NCBI RefSeq assembly: GCF_024435355.1
Contig: NZ_JAMJWG010000012.1
Span: 1 to 64,000 of the forward strand
From: Streptomyces odontomachi
GTDB lineage: Bacteria; Actinomycetota; Actinomycetes; Streptomycetales; Streptomycetaceae
Reading direction: 5' to 3'
DNA: 64,000 nucleotides
The position numbers and the translations under genes are program-made. Under the pieces are notes generated by a model. The model made no database searches and was not told the origin of the DNA. It was given only the letters and a program-made list of their open reading frames with translations. Below are positions 48,884 through 58,300 of this stretch, one piece after another (position 1 is the stretch's first letter; each line of letters begins with the position of its first letter).

Positions 48884-50570
48884 CGTCTCCACCGGCTCCA
48901 GCACGCCCGGCCTAATCAACTACCTCTTCGGCAAGGGACGGCGCGACGAGCACACGGACCCCCACATCGTGGCCGCCTGGGACATGGCCGGCGCCCCCGA
49001 CCCCGGCCGCGACCCCACCGCCACCTACACCCAGCTTGCCCGGCGCCTGGACCACCACGTCGACCTCCGCACCCGGGAACTGGGCGGAAAGCAGCCACCG
49101 CAGCATGTGTGGCACTGCCCGGTGCGCACCGCGCCCGGCGACCGCTACCTCACCGACGCCGAGTGGGCCGAGGTCGCCCGCCGCATCGTCGCCGCCACGG
49201 GAATCGCCCCCGAGGGAGACGACAAGGCGTGCCGCTGGATCGCGGTCCGGCACGCCGACGACCACATTCACATCATGGCCACCACCGTCCGAGCCGACGG
49301 CCGCCGCCCTCGTACGAACCGGGACGGCTGGCGGGCACAGCGCGAATGCCGAGAGATCGAGGCCGAGTTCGGACTGCGTCGCCTGAAGTCCGGTGACCTC
49401 ACCGCCCCGCGCACCCCGACCGGCGCCGAGCGGGCCAAGGCCGAGCGCCAGGGCCGGGAGGAGACCGCACGGGAGTGGCTACGCGAGCAGGCGTACGCGG
49501 TCGCCGCCGCCGTACGCACCATCGACGAGTACTTCACCGTGCTGCGCTCTCTCGGCATCCAGGTCAGGCCGCGCGTCGGCCCGGAGACCGGCGAGGTGAC
49601 CGGCTACAGCCTGGCCGCGCCCAGCGACACGGCCAACGGCGAGCCGGTCTGGTACGGCGGCTCAAAGCTCGCCCCCGACCTGTCCTACAACCGCCTATGC
49701 GAACGCCTCCCCACCCAGACCCTGGTCGACCACCCCCAGCAGGTGGCGGACCCGGTCGAACCGTGGCACCGCGCCGAAGCCGCCATCCGCCACACCCATG
49801 CCGTCCTCGACTCCAGCGACGACGCCGTGGCCCAGGGATATCTGAACGCCTTCGGCGACGCCCTCCACAACGTGGCCCTCGCCACCAATGGCAGGCGCCG
49901 AACCGAACTACAAGCAGCAGCACAGATGTTCAACCGCGCCCGCCGCTCGGCGATCCGGGCCGACCACCAGGCAGCCATCGCCCTCCGGGGAGCCGCCAAG
50001 GAACTCGCCTACGCCACTCACGATCCGGGCGGACTCGCCATCGCCCTGCTCTTCGCCGCGCTCCACGTGACGCGCGCCGCCGCCAAGTGGCATGAGCAGC
50101 GCGGCCACGAGCAGCAGGCCGCAGCGGCCGAAGAAGCCTTCCGCCACCTGCAGACCGGTTACCAGCAGGCCGCCCAGCCAGTCTTGGCTGATCTCGCCCG
50201 TCGCGCACCGCGCGCCACAACCGCCAGCCGCTTCGAGCAGGATCTGCGTATAGCCCTCCCCGATCACGCAGACCGCGTCCTCTCCGATCCCGCATGGCCA
50301 GCCCTGACCACGACCCTCGCCCGTGCCGAGACCGCCGGCCACAACCCGCGACGCCTCTTGGCCGAGGTCGCCGCACGGCGAGAACTTGACACCGCTGATC
50401 GCCCCGCAGAGGTTCTCAACTGGCGCATCACCGTGCAGCCGAACAGGCGAGCCCAGGCAACTCGCAGCCGGATCACCCGCAACACCACACCCGTGGCGCC
50501 GACACCACAGCCCACGTCCACACCCACGACGGTGAGCGAACGGCCTGCGGAACGCGGTCGACGGCGATAG
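48873..50570 (+). CDS. Relaxase (MobA/VirD2-like)
   Basis: A 565-residue nickase. The N-terminal catalytic domain (1-200) has candidate Tyr17 in LINYLFG and the three-histidine metal site HADDHIHIM (His127, His131, His133). A segment EYFTVLRSLGIQVRPRVGPETGEVTGYSLA follows, typical of actinobacterial mobilization relaxases. The C-terminal half is helical and Ala/Arg-rich and likely scaffolds partners. ATG 48873 overlaps mobC. With no translocase on this element, transfer must borrow a helper system. Confidence 0.87.
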   Translation: MVPDVSTGSSTPGLINYLFGKGRRDEHTDPHIVAAWDMAGAPDPGRDPTATYTQLARRLDHHVDLRTRELGGKQPPQHVWHCPVRTAPGDRYLTDAEWAEVARRIVAATGIAPEGDDKACRWIAVRHADDHIHIMATTVRADGRRPRTNRDGWRAQRECREIEAEFGLRRLKSGDLTAPRTPTGAERAKAERQGREETAREWLREQAYAVAAAVRTIDEYFTVLRSLGIQVRPRVGPETGEVTGYSLAAPSDTANGEPVWYGGSKLAPDLSYNRLCERLPTQTLVDHPQQVADPVEPWHRAEAAIRHTHAVLDSSDDAVAQGYLNAFGDALHNVALATNGRRRTELQAAAQMFNRARRSAIRADHQAAIALRGAAKELAYATHDPGGLAIALLFAALHVTRAAAKWHEQRGHEQQAAAAEEAFRHLQTGYQQAAQPVLADLARRAPRATTASRFEQDLRIALPDHADRVLSDPAWPALTTTLARAETAGHNPRRLLAEVAARRELDTADRPAEVLNWRITVQPNRRAQATRSRITRNTTPVAPTPQPTSTPTTVSERPAERGRRR

Positions 50571-50575
50571 CGCTC

Positions 50576-51394
50576 TCAGCGACGGCAGACAAGGATGCCG
50601 CCCAGACACGTGACCTCGAAGGCTCCATGCCGGACGATGTGATCGACGAGGATCGCGCGGGCCCGCTCGATCGTGGCCTCGAAGGGCACGTCGTGCTGGT
50701 CCGCCCACGCCCGGTAAGAGGCCATGTGCGCGATGACCGGTTCGGGATCGTGGACCGTGATGGTGCCGGGCAGTTCGATCGTCTCCACGCGGGAGAACTC
50801 GTCCCCCAGGAAGGCCGGGGCCTTCTCCAGAGAGAAACGGGCGCTGAGCGAGATGCGGGCCGGGCCGCGTCCGGTGCCGAGGACGTCGCCCGCGGCACGC
50901 TGCCACAAGTCGTCTAGTTCGGCCTTGTCCCGGTCGCTGTTGGTGGAGGTGATCACCACCCCGTCACGGGCCGCAACGCGGGACAGCTCCCTAACCGCCT
51001 GCGGGATGTCCGGGACGTGGTACAGCATGTGCAGCGCCAGGGCGGCGTCGACGCTCGCCGTGGCCAACGGAAGTCGGGTGGCATCCGCCACAGCGACGGG
51101 CCCGGGCACGTCGGCGAGGATGCCGGGAGCGATGTCCAGGCCAAGCAGGGCCAGGTCGGGCCGGTCGTCGCGAAGCCGCTGGATGAACTTGCCGTTGCCG
51201 CAGCCGACATCGACCACACGCCCACGTACGCCGCTCAGCTGTTCGGCGACGATGCCGGGCAGGTCGTAACGGGGCGTCTGCCACCGGTAGAGCGACTGGC
51301 GGGCGGCCAGGTCCCGGTCACCGTTGTAGGCGCTTCCGACGAGGCGGCTCCGGTCGGTGACGGCGGCGTCGTGTGCGGCGGACAGTTCGGTCAC
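50576..51394 (-). CDS. Class I SAM-dependent methyltransferase
   Basis: A 272-residue enzyme. Motif I is VVDVGCGNGKFIQRL, motif II is LLGLDIAPGIL, followed by VADATRLPLATASVD and HMLYHVPDIPQAVREL. The substrate is unknown; the Pfam-11-like core is seen in small-molecule and tRNA/rRNA enzymes alike. GTG 51394 overlaps the stop of the XRE/TPR gene (GTGA). It is the first cargo gene after the relaxase and is convergent with it. Confidence 0.85.
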   Translation of the reverse strand: MTELSAAHDAAVTDRSRLVGSAYNGDRDLAARQSLYRWQTPRYDLPGIVAEQLSGVRGRVVDVGCGNGKFIQRLRDDRPDLALLGLDIAPGILADVPGPVAVADATRLPLATASVDAALALHMLYHVPDIPQAVRELSRVAARDGVVITSTNSDRDKAELDDLWQRAAGDVLGTGRGPARISLSARFSLEKAPAFLGDEFSRVETIELPGTITVHDPEPVIAHMASYRAWADQHDVPFEATIERARAILVDHIVRHGAFEVTCLGGILVCRR

Positions 51395-52693
51395 GTCGGC
51401 AGCTCCGGGGGGTGGGCGGCGGGTGAGGCCGCGAGGACGACCGTGTGCTGGAGTCGTTCGCGTAGGTGTGCGGCCTGCGCCGCTCCACCGTACTGCGGCC
51501 CTCCTAGCTCCCGGCCCAGAGCCGTGAGCCGACGCACGATGCTGGCCGACATGCGGTCGGGCGGTGAGTCGAAGACGAATCCGAGCATCGCCTGAGTGCC
51601 ATCCAGGTCACCCAAGAGCAGATGACCGCGGGCGAGATCAACGTGGGCGGCGAACAGGTCGCCGACCGACTGGTCGTCGTCCTCAGCGCTGCGGTAGAGC
51701 CGGATCGCGCTGCCGGCGCTGGCGATGGCCTGCTGCACGTGCTCCCGCCCGCCCACGGCCAGGTTGGTCGTCCCTGCGTACGCGAACTGCTTGGCGGCCG
51801 GGAAGGCGAAGATGCCCGGCACCTCGTCGTGGCCGGACATAGCCTCGCGAGAACGCTCGGCATCGGCAAGGGCGGCCACCGCGCCCACCCGGTCTCCGGC
51901 TATGGCCAGCGCACGTGCCTCCAGGCTCGCCAGCCGGGCTCCGATGCTGCCGGGAGCCCAGTGGCGGCGGCCGGCCTGCGCCAGTCGTGCTGCCTGCTCG
52001 TACCGCCCGGTCCAGTAGGCGATCAGGGATTCCACGGCCCGCACCCAGGCCAGCATCCCCTCGTGCCCGACCGCCTCCGCACACGCCCGAGCGGGAGTCG
52101 TAGTCGCCCAGGTCCAAGCAGACGTGCGCGGACAGCCCACACAACCGTGAGGCCGCGACGTACAGGTCAGCGGTCTGCCGTGGATGCTGACGCCCGCGCA
52201 GCAACTCAAACGCCCCGTCCCGCAGCCGCTTGATCTCGACGTACAGCTCCAGCAGCGGATGGCTGACATAGACGCGGGCGAGCCGGGCGACATCGGCCTC
52301 CAACTGCTCGACGACGAACTCGTCGGCGTTGCGCTGCGCGATGAACCGGGCGAAGTCCGCAGACATCGCCGCGTCCGCAGACACGGCACCCGAGCGCGAA
52401 GGCGCCACAGACCGCGCCGGAGCGGTCTCCACGTCGTTGACTCCGTCCTGGCGGCCCTTGCTGACCACCACAGCACGGTCAAGCACTCCGATGTCGACAC
52501 CGAAAACCTGCGCCAGATACCTGCGCGTGTACGGAACCGGGATGCGCGCCTCGCGCTCGTAACGCCCAATCTCTTTCCCGGTCTTGGCGGCCCGTCCCTC
52601 CAGGGCGTTGTACTCGTCGGCCACCCGCTGCTGGGTCCAACCACGCCCAGTGCGCAGCCGGATGAGCAACGCGCCGATTCCTGTGTCGCTCAT
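51391..52693 (-). pseudogene. XRE/TPR regulator gene with a single-base frameshift
   Basis: From ATG 52693 the frame encodes an HTH (MSDTGIGALLIRLRTGRGW, EYNALEGRAAKTGKEIGRYE) and helical repeats down to SAHVCLDLGDYDS. It then shifts. Normal sequence resumes one base later in the frame reading ARACAEAVGHEGMLAWVRA and runs to 51391. The break is at a G run, 52093-52095 on the plus strand, where one extra G fits. The intact protein would be about 433 residues. This may be a real inactivating mutation, programmed slippage or a sequence error. Confidence 0.8.
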
Positions 52694-52797
52694 CCCCTCT
52701 CCCCGGAACATGCGAACTCTGGCCCCCATAGTGGCCCCCCGCGTGGCCCCCTCGCTGGCTCCCGACCCAAACGAGTGACTGCGGTTGGCTGTTGGCC

Positions 52798-53259
52798 ATG
52801 CCCAGCAGACCGCCCGACGAGACGGACACCCTCGCACCGGACCAAGCCCTCGACAGCGCCGTCGAGCACGAGACGATGCTCTTCTACCGGCCCCGGACCA
52901 ACCCGGGCACCGCCCGCTCCTTCGTCGTCGAAACCCTTACCCAATGGGGCTGGACCGAACGCCTCGACGACATCCGGCTGTGCACTCCGAGCTCGCCACC
53001 GACGCTGTCCTGCACGGAGCCCCCTGCGGACGGTCAGGTCCTCGTACGCGTCGAACTGCACGCCACTGTGCTGCGCATCGAGGTGCACGACGGCGGCAAT
53101 GGCATACCCGCCAGGCGGGAGCCACGGGGCACCACCGACGGCGGCCGCGGTCTGCAGCAGGTTTCCGCAGTCGCCGACCACTCGGGCGTGGAGGAACGCC
53201 ATGCCCCTGGCAAGTGTGTGTGGGCCGCCTTCCACCACAGTGCGGTGCCCGCATGGTGA
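52798..53259 (+). CDS. HATPase-like (anti-sigma/RsbW type) protein with scrambled N box
   Basis: A 153-residue protein of the short histidine-kinase-like ATPase family common in streptomycetes. The G boxes are present (EVHDGGNGIP, DGGRGLQQV). Where the N box should be, this frame reads RLCTPSSPPTLSCTEPP. The +1 frame of the same DNA encodes SELATDAVLHGAP, the canonical motif. Two compensating single-base indels in C runs (near 52982-52990 and 53027-53031) explain this. ATP binding would be lost unless the indels are sequence errors. It is divergent from the XRE/TPR gene. Confidence 0.75.
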   Translation: MPSRPPDETDTLAPDQALDSAVEHETMLFYRPRTNPGTARSFVVETLTQWGWTERLDDIRLCTPSSPPTLSCTEPPADGQVLVRVELHATVLRIEVHDGGNGIPARREPRGTTDGGRGLQQVSAVADHSGVEERHAPGKCVWAAFHHSAVPAW

Positions 53260-53729
53260 CCCCTGCCCACGCTGAGTCCTTCACACCGTCTGCCGGGCTG
53301 ATCGCCTCCCTGGCCACCACCGCGTGGTTGGACACCGCGCCGACCGGTGCCACTCTGTGCTGCCTCCTGCTGGTGCCCCAACAGCCTCACACCCTCTACG
53401 AGACGCCGACCGTCATCGAGCAACACATGCGGGCGGTCGCCAAGGCTCTGCGCCTCGGCCCCGCCACCGCGCCCCCGCCGGACATCGGGCCACGCCTGCG
53501 TCTGATCACCCCGACCGAGGTGACACTGCGCTTCGACGGCAGTCCCTACCGCAAACGCATCCCCACCGGCCGCCACTGGCCCCTACTGCTCCGCCAAGGA
53601 ACCCCGGCAGCCCTCATCCTCGGCCTCGACCCGCTTTCCCGCAGCGCCGCACCTGCGGAGATCGACTCCTACCTGGACTGCGCTACACCCCGCGGACGCC
53701 TCCTCTTCGGGCACACCCGAACCGAATGA
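53253..53729 (+). CDS. Hypothetical protein, 158 residues
   Basis: ATG 53253 overlaps the HATPase stop, or GTG 53256 may be used. The protein has no recognised domain (AWLDTAPTGATLCCLLLVPQ, VTLRFDGSPYRKRIPTGRHW, GTPAALILGLDPLSRSA). It is soluble with mixed alpha/beta character. It is coupled to the HATPase-like gene and lies 28 bp upstream of the synthetase homologue, so it is probably part of the same cassette. Confidence 0.7.
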   Translation: MVTPAHAESFTPSAGLIASLATTAWLDTAPTGATLCCLLLVPQQPHTLYETPTVIEQHMRAVAKALRLGPATAPPPDIGPRLRLITPTEVTLRFDGSPYRKRIPTGRHWPLLLRQGTPAALILGLDPLSRSAAPAEIDSYLDCATPRGRLLFGHTRTE

Positions 53730-53757
53730 ACTCCAACCCACGCCAGAGGGAGATCCC

Positions 53758-54873
53758 GTGACGACCCACCCCGTCTCACCGAACACCGTCCTGGCCAACG
53801 CCCTCCACCACGCCGAGGACGTCCTGACCCCACGCATCCTGGCCACCCCACCCGAGCGGATCGTGCTGGTTGTCGGCACCCAGATCAACGGCGCCCCGCA
53901 CATCGGCACCTCACTCGTGCAGTCCCTGGCCTTCGCGATGGCCGCCCGCCTTCGCAACCGCTTCGGCATCCCCACCGAAGTCCTCTTCAGCGCTCTCGAC
54001 AACGCCCCCTACGAACTGACCACCGACCCGGTCAGCGGTCACCGCTACCAGCGCGCCTACGCCCAAGCCCTCGGCCACAAGGCCCTGACCGACCTCGTCA
54101 CCGCCCTCTACCAACCCCTGTTCACCGCACTGTCCCGGCGCCTCGGCATCCCGCACCGGGTCGAGACCTACAGCCAACAGCAGGCCGGTGCGCACTTCCG
54201 CCGCACCTGGCTCCGCCTCCTGCCCCGCCTCGACGCCGCCCGCTGGTGGCTCGCCCCCTCCACCGGCACCCCACACTTGCGCATCCCCTGCCCGTATCCC
54301 GACTGCGGCTGGACCGAGAAGCACTCCGAACGCACCCGCGTCCACCTCACCGACCCGGAGACCGCACAAGTCACTGCCGTATGCCTCCAACACGGCCCAT
54401 ACCAGGCGACCATCACCCCAACCGCAGGCGCCTACCTGGACCTGGCCACCCTGTACCGCAACGCGGTCAAGGAGCTCGCCCTGTCCAACCCTCACGGCAC
54501 TCTTCACGTCATGGTCAAGGGCGGCGACTGGGTCTTCGGCTCCCACCTGGTCGACGAAGCGCTCCAGGCCGTCGGCCTCACCCGCGCCCAGCTCCCCGCC
54601 CGCTTGTTCTGCCCACAGGTCGTCACCGACACCGGCGCCAAGCTGTCCAAGTCATTGATCCGTGAGGGCCGCGCTCCCTTACCCGAGGGAGCAGACGACT
54701 GGATGCTCGATACCCGTCAGTGGCCCGGCACCATCGCGGAGTACGCCGAGCAACTGCTGGCCATGACCGCTACCTTGCTGTCCGACCCCCGCCATTTCTT
54801 CCGCTCGTACTCGGCCGCCGAGATCGGCCGCATGATGACCGCACCAGCTACCAGGAGCGTTCCCGCCCCATGA
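53758..54873 (+). CDS. Class I lysyl-tRNA synthetase homologue, catalytic domain only
   Basis: A 371-residue protein. The class I Rossmann signature is GAPHIGT (His48-Ile49-Gly50) and the KMSKS loop is KLSKS (295-299), followed by LIREGRAPLPEGADDWM. A zinc-type insertion holds CPYPDCGW and AVCLQHGPY. Class I (archaeal-type) LysRS proteins are about 500-580 residues. Here the C-terminal helical anticodon-binding region is nearly absent, so this is probably not the housekeeping enzyme. It may aminoacylate an unusual tRNA or another acceptor. GTG 53758 has GAGGGAG 6 nt upstream. The stop overlaps the ASCH gene (ATGA). Confidence 0.83.
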   Translation: MTTHPVSPNTVLANALHHAEDVLTPRILATPPERIVLVVGTQINGAPHIGTSLVQSLAFAMAARLRNRFGIPTEVLFSALDNAPYELTTDPVSGHRYQRAYAQALGHKALTDLVTALYQPLFTALSRRLGIPHRVETYSQQQAGAHFRRTWLRLLPRLDAARWWLAPSTGTPHLRIPCPYPDCGWTEKHSERTRVHLTDPETAQVTAVCLQHGPYQATITPTAGAYLDLATLYRNAVKELALSNPHGTLHVMVKGGDWVFGSHLVDEALQAVGLTRAQLPARLFCPQVVTDTGAKLSKSLIREGRAPLPEGADDWMLDTRQWPGTIAEYAEQLLAMTATLLSDPRHFFRSYSAAEIGRMMTAPATRSVPAP

Positions 54874-55238
54874 CCGACGCCACTGCCCGCGTCCGCGAAC
54901 TGAACCTCTACCGCCAGTACTTCGACCTCGTCGCCGCGGGCACCAAGACCATCGAGGTGCGGGTGAAATACCCGCACCTGGCCGACCTCGCCGCAGGCGA
55001 GGTCATCCGCTTCCGCATCAAGGACACGGACGAGACCTGCGAGGTCAAGGTCAAACGCGTCACCGAGTACCCAAACTTCGAATCTCTGCTCGACGGCGAG
55101 GGGCCAGCGAATGTCAACCCGACTGCCACCCGCGACGAGCAATTGACCAACATCCGCTCCATCTACCCGCAGGAAAAGGAAGCGCTTGGCGCCCTCGCCA
55201 TCGAGATCGAGCCTTCACACATCAAAATTCCCACTTAA
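54870..55238 (+). CDS. ASCH domain protein
   Basis: A 122-residue single-domain protein: LYRQYFDLVAAGTKTIEVRV, ADLAAGEVIRFRI and VTEYPNFESLLDGEG are the usual ASCH elements. ASCH domains resemble PUA/EVE folds and bind RNA or modified nucleotides; some are nucleases or deaminase-like amidohydrolases. Tight ATGA coupling to the synthetase homologue suggests both act on the same RNA. Confidence 0.85.
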   Translation: MTDATARVRELNLYRQYFDLVAAGTKTIEVRVKYPHLADLAAGEVIRFRIKDTDETCEVKVKRVTEYPNFESLLDGEGPANVNPTATRDEQLTNIRSIYPQEKEALGALAIEIEPSHIKIPT

Positions 55239-55315
55239 AGGCGATACAGCAATAAAATAGGACTATCCGCCCTGATTCAGGCGGCTGTAGCCAGCGCGGG
55301 CCTCGCGCCCGCCAC

Positions 55316-55330
55316 GAGACGCGGCGTCTC
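55316..55330. promoter_or_regulatory. Perfect short palindrome before the STAND gene
   Basis: GAGACGC (55316-55322) and GCGTCTC (55324-55330) flank one base, about 30 bp before the probable start. A CCGCC/GGCGG dyad at about 55267-55284 follows an AT-rich stretch after the ASCH stop and may be a terminator. Confidence 0.45.
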
Positions 55331-55361
55331 ACTGTCAGTGCCATGCCTCACCATGCTGGCC

Positions 55362-58300
55362 ATGACCGACTACGCCCTCACCCCGCTTGGGCCCTACCGG
55401 TTCGAGGAGCTGTCCCAGGCTCTCGCCCTCAAGACGCTTGGGGCGACTGTGGAAATCTTCGGAGACGGCCCTGACGGTGGACGCGAAGCCTCGTTTCAGG
55501 GCCTAACGCGCTTTCCTACGCCCGATGCTCCTTGGAGGGGCTACGGGGTACTACAAGCCAAGTTCCGCAAGCGCCCAGAAGGCACCGCCAAAGACGCCGA
55601 GTGGCTGATCGATCAGCTCAACTCGGAGCTGCGCGCTTGGGCCGATCCCCACTCAAACCGCGTCAGGAAGGGGCGCCTGCCGGAGTACCTGCTCATCACG
55701 AGCAACGTAGTCCTCTCCTCGGTTCCGGGCAGCGGAGGCATCGACCGCGTCCAAAAGGCGCTGCAGGAGCGTGTGCAAGAGCTGCAGCTCCCGCTCAAGG
55801 AGTGGGAGATCTGGCACTACGACAAGATCTGCCGACTGCTGGACAACAACGAGGACGTTCGGCATGCCAACGCCGATGCTGTGCTGTCAGGCGACGTTCT
55901 GGCACGCCTACACGAGCACGTCCAGCAAATGGAAGCCAGCCATCGTCTACCCGGTGCGCAGGCGGTTCCGGGCCTCCCAAGAGAGTTGCGCCCCCTCTTC
56001 GGGCGCGAGGCGGAGATCGACGAGGGGCGAAGGCTGCTGGGGAGGCCAGACGGTGACCGCAGGCCAACGGTGGTGGTCACCGGACCACCCGGGATCGGGA
56101 AGAGTGCCGTCGCACTGCGTCTCTCCCGACTCGTCGCAGACATCTACCTGGACGGGCAGTTCCACATCGATCTCGCCCTGACTGCCGGGGAGGGGGAACC
56201 CGCTGATCTCGCACTCGCGCTCTTGCGCACACTCCGGCCCGGAGAACCGCTTCCCGAAGGCCGTGCACAACAACTCGCTGCACTTCGCTCGACGCTGTCC
56301 GGCAGCAAGGTCCTGCTGCTAATCGATGACGTGGTCTCCGAAGAGGCGCTTCTAGACGTCATCCAGATGGACGGGCCCTTCGCCTTGGTGTGCACCAGCA
56401 GGACAAAGCTCAGCGGCCTGACCGGGCTGGTCCACCTTATCGAGCTCGATCCGTTGCCGGACCGCCACAGCGAAGAGCTGGTGAGGGCCGTCGCTGGACC
56501 CTCTCGGCTGACCGACGAACAAGCTTCCTCGCTGGCGCAAGCATGTGCCGGACATCCTCTCGCGCTGCATGTCGCGGCCGCTCATCTGGCACGTCGCCCC
56601 AAGGTCAATGTCGACCGATTCCTCGACGACATCTCCAACCCTGATCGGGGTGTGAGAGCTCTGCGGGCTGGCCAGACCGCAGTGGAGCCCGTCTTGGAGC
56701 GTAGCTTTGCCGCGCTCAGCCCGGAACAGGCAGAACTCTTCACCACTCTCGGGATCCTGCCGCACATGTCCGTCACCTCAGACGTGGTCACGGTGACTAC
56801 CACGCCCGAGGCTGAACTCGACGAAGTCCACCTCGACGCCTCAGCTGAGCTGCTGGACTCGCTGTTCGAGCTGAGCCTCATCGAGCAGATTGACGAGGAC
56901 CGGTATGTGTTTCACGAGATCCTCCACCGCTTCGCCCGCCTCAAATCAGCCTCGATCACAACCGAGCGTCGGGAGACCGTGATTCGGCAGACCTGCCTCA
57001 TGCTGGCTGTTCGGGCTCAATCCGCGACGGAATCGATCGGCTTCGTGGACAAGGAAGCGAAAGTGCCTGCACAGGGTAATGCGGGCGCCCTGCACCAGTT
57101 GAATGCAGACCGCCCAGGGGCTGTTTCCCTGATTGAGATGGCTCTGTACCACCAGATGTGGGGGCCACTTGTCCTTCTCGCTTCGAACCTCACTGCCGCA
57201 CTGTGGCACGGCAGCCACTGGAAAGACCTGGATCGCGTCTATCAGTCCGTCCTTGAAGCTGGCGCTCAGTCCGACAACCCTGAGTGGACGGCATCGGCTC
57301 TGTACAACCTGGGCATGGTTGCCAGTCACCTTGGCGACACACAGCGCGCCGCTGACCTGTATCAGCGCAGCGCCGAGACCGCTCACAAGGCCGACCACCC
57401 GTACCAGATGCATATGGCGCAGCTCGCGCTGGGATCATTGCTCATCAACCTCGGACGGGCCCGCGATGCGATTCCGTACCTGCGTAACGGATTGCCATTC
57501 TGGCGGGTCATCAAGGACAACCAGGTGCTAGCCCATGCTCTGGGGAACCTGGGTCAGGCCCACCTGGCCATCGGTCAGCTGCGGCGAGCCGAGCAATACC
57601 TGCAGAACAGCACGAACCTGTCCCGTACCGACGATCGTGCGGACCTGTGGAATCGCGGAGCACTCGCGGCACTGCTACGCAGGACGGGCCGGTTCTCTGA
57701 GGCTGCCCAGGAAGCATCCTTGGACATCGAGCGGGCACGAGCTGTCGGGAGCCGGGATTGGGAGGCAAAGGCGCTCATGGAGCTCGCCGAAACCCCCCTG
57801 GACGAACGGCCGGACTCTGCGCCCTGTCAACCCCTTGAGACCGCACTTGCCATCTACCGGGACACCGGCGACGTTCAGGGACAGGTTCGGGCGCTGTTTC
57901 GACTCGGTGCTCGGTCTGCGAAGCAAGCAGATATCCACGAGGCAGCCCAATACCTCCGCGAATGCGCCGATCTCGCTGCCGGGATCGGCGACTACGAACA
58001 TGCAGCTCGGGCACTGGCATACCTGGCTTCTTACCACGGCGGCGTGGGTCATCTCGACGAGGCGGAGACGTATTTTGCCGAAGCCCGGGACATGGCCAAC
58101 CACCTCGGCAATCCCATTGTTGTCGCCCAGACTCTGCAGAAGAACGCCGAATATCTGTGGCACCGAGGCCGAATCGGTGAGGCAGTCACCTATCTGACAG
58201 AGGCGGTTCGACTACTGGAAGGGACCGAGGAGAAAAGCGGTTTGGCCCAAGCCAGGACTGCGCTGGGGGAAGCCCTTCTCGTCGCGGGTCGATGGCAGGA

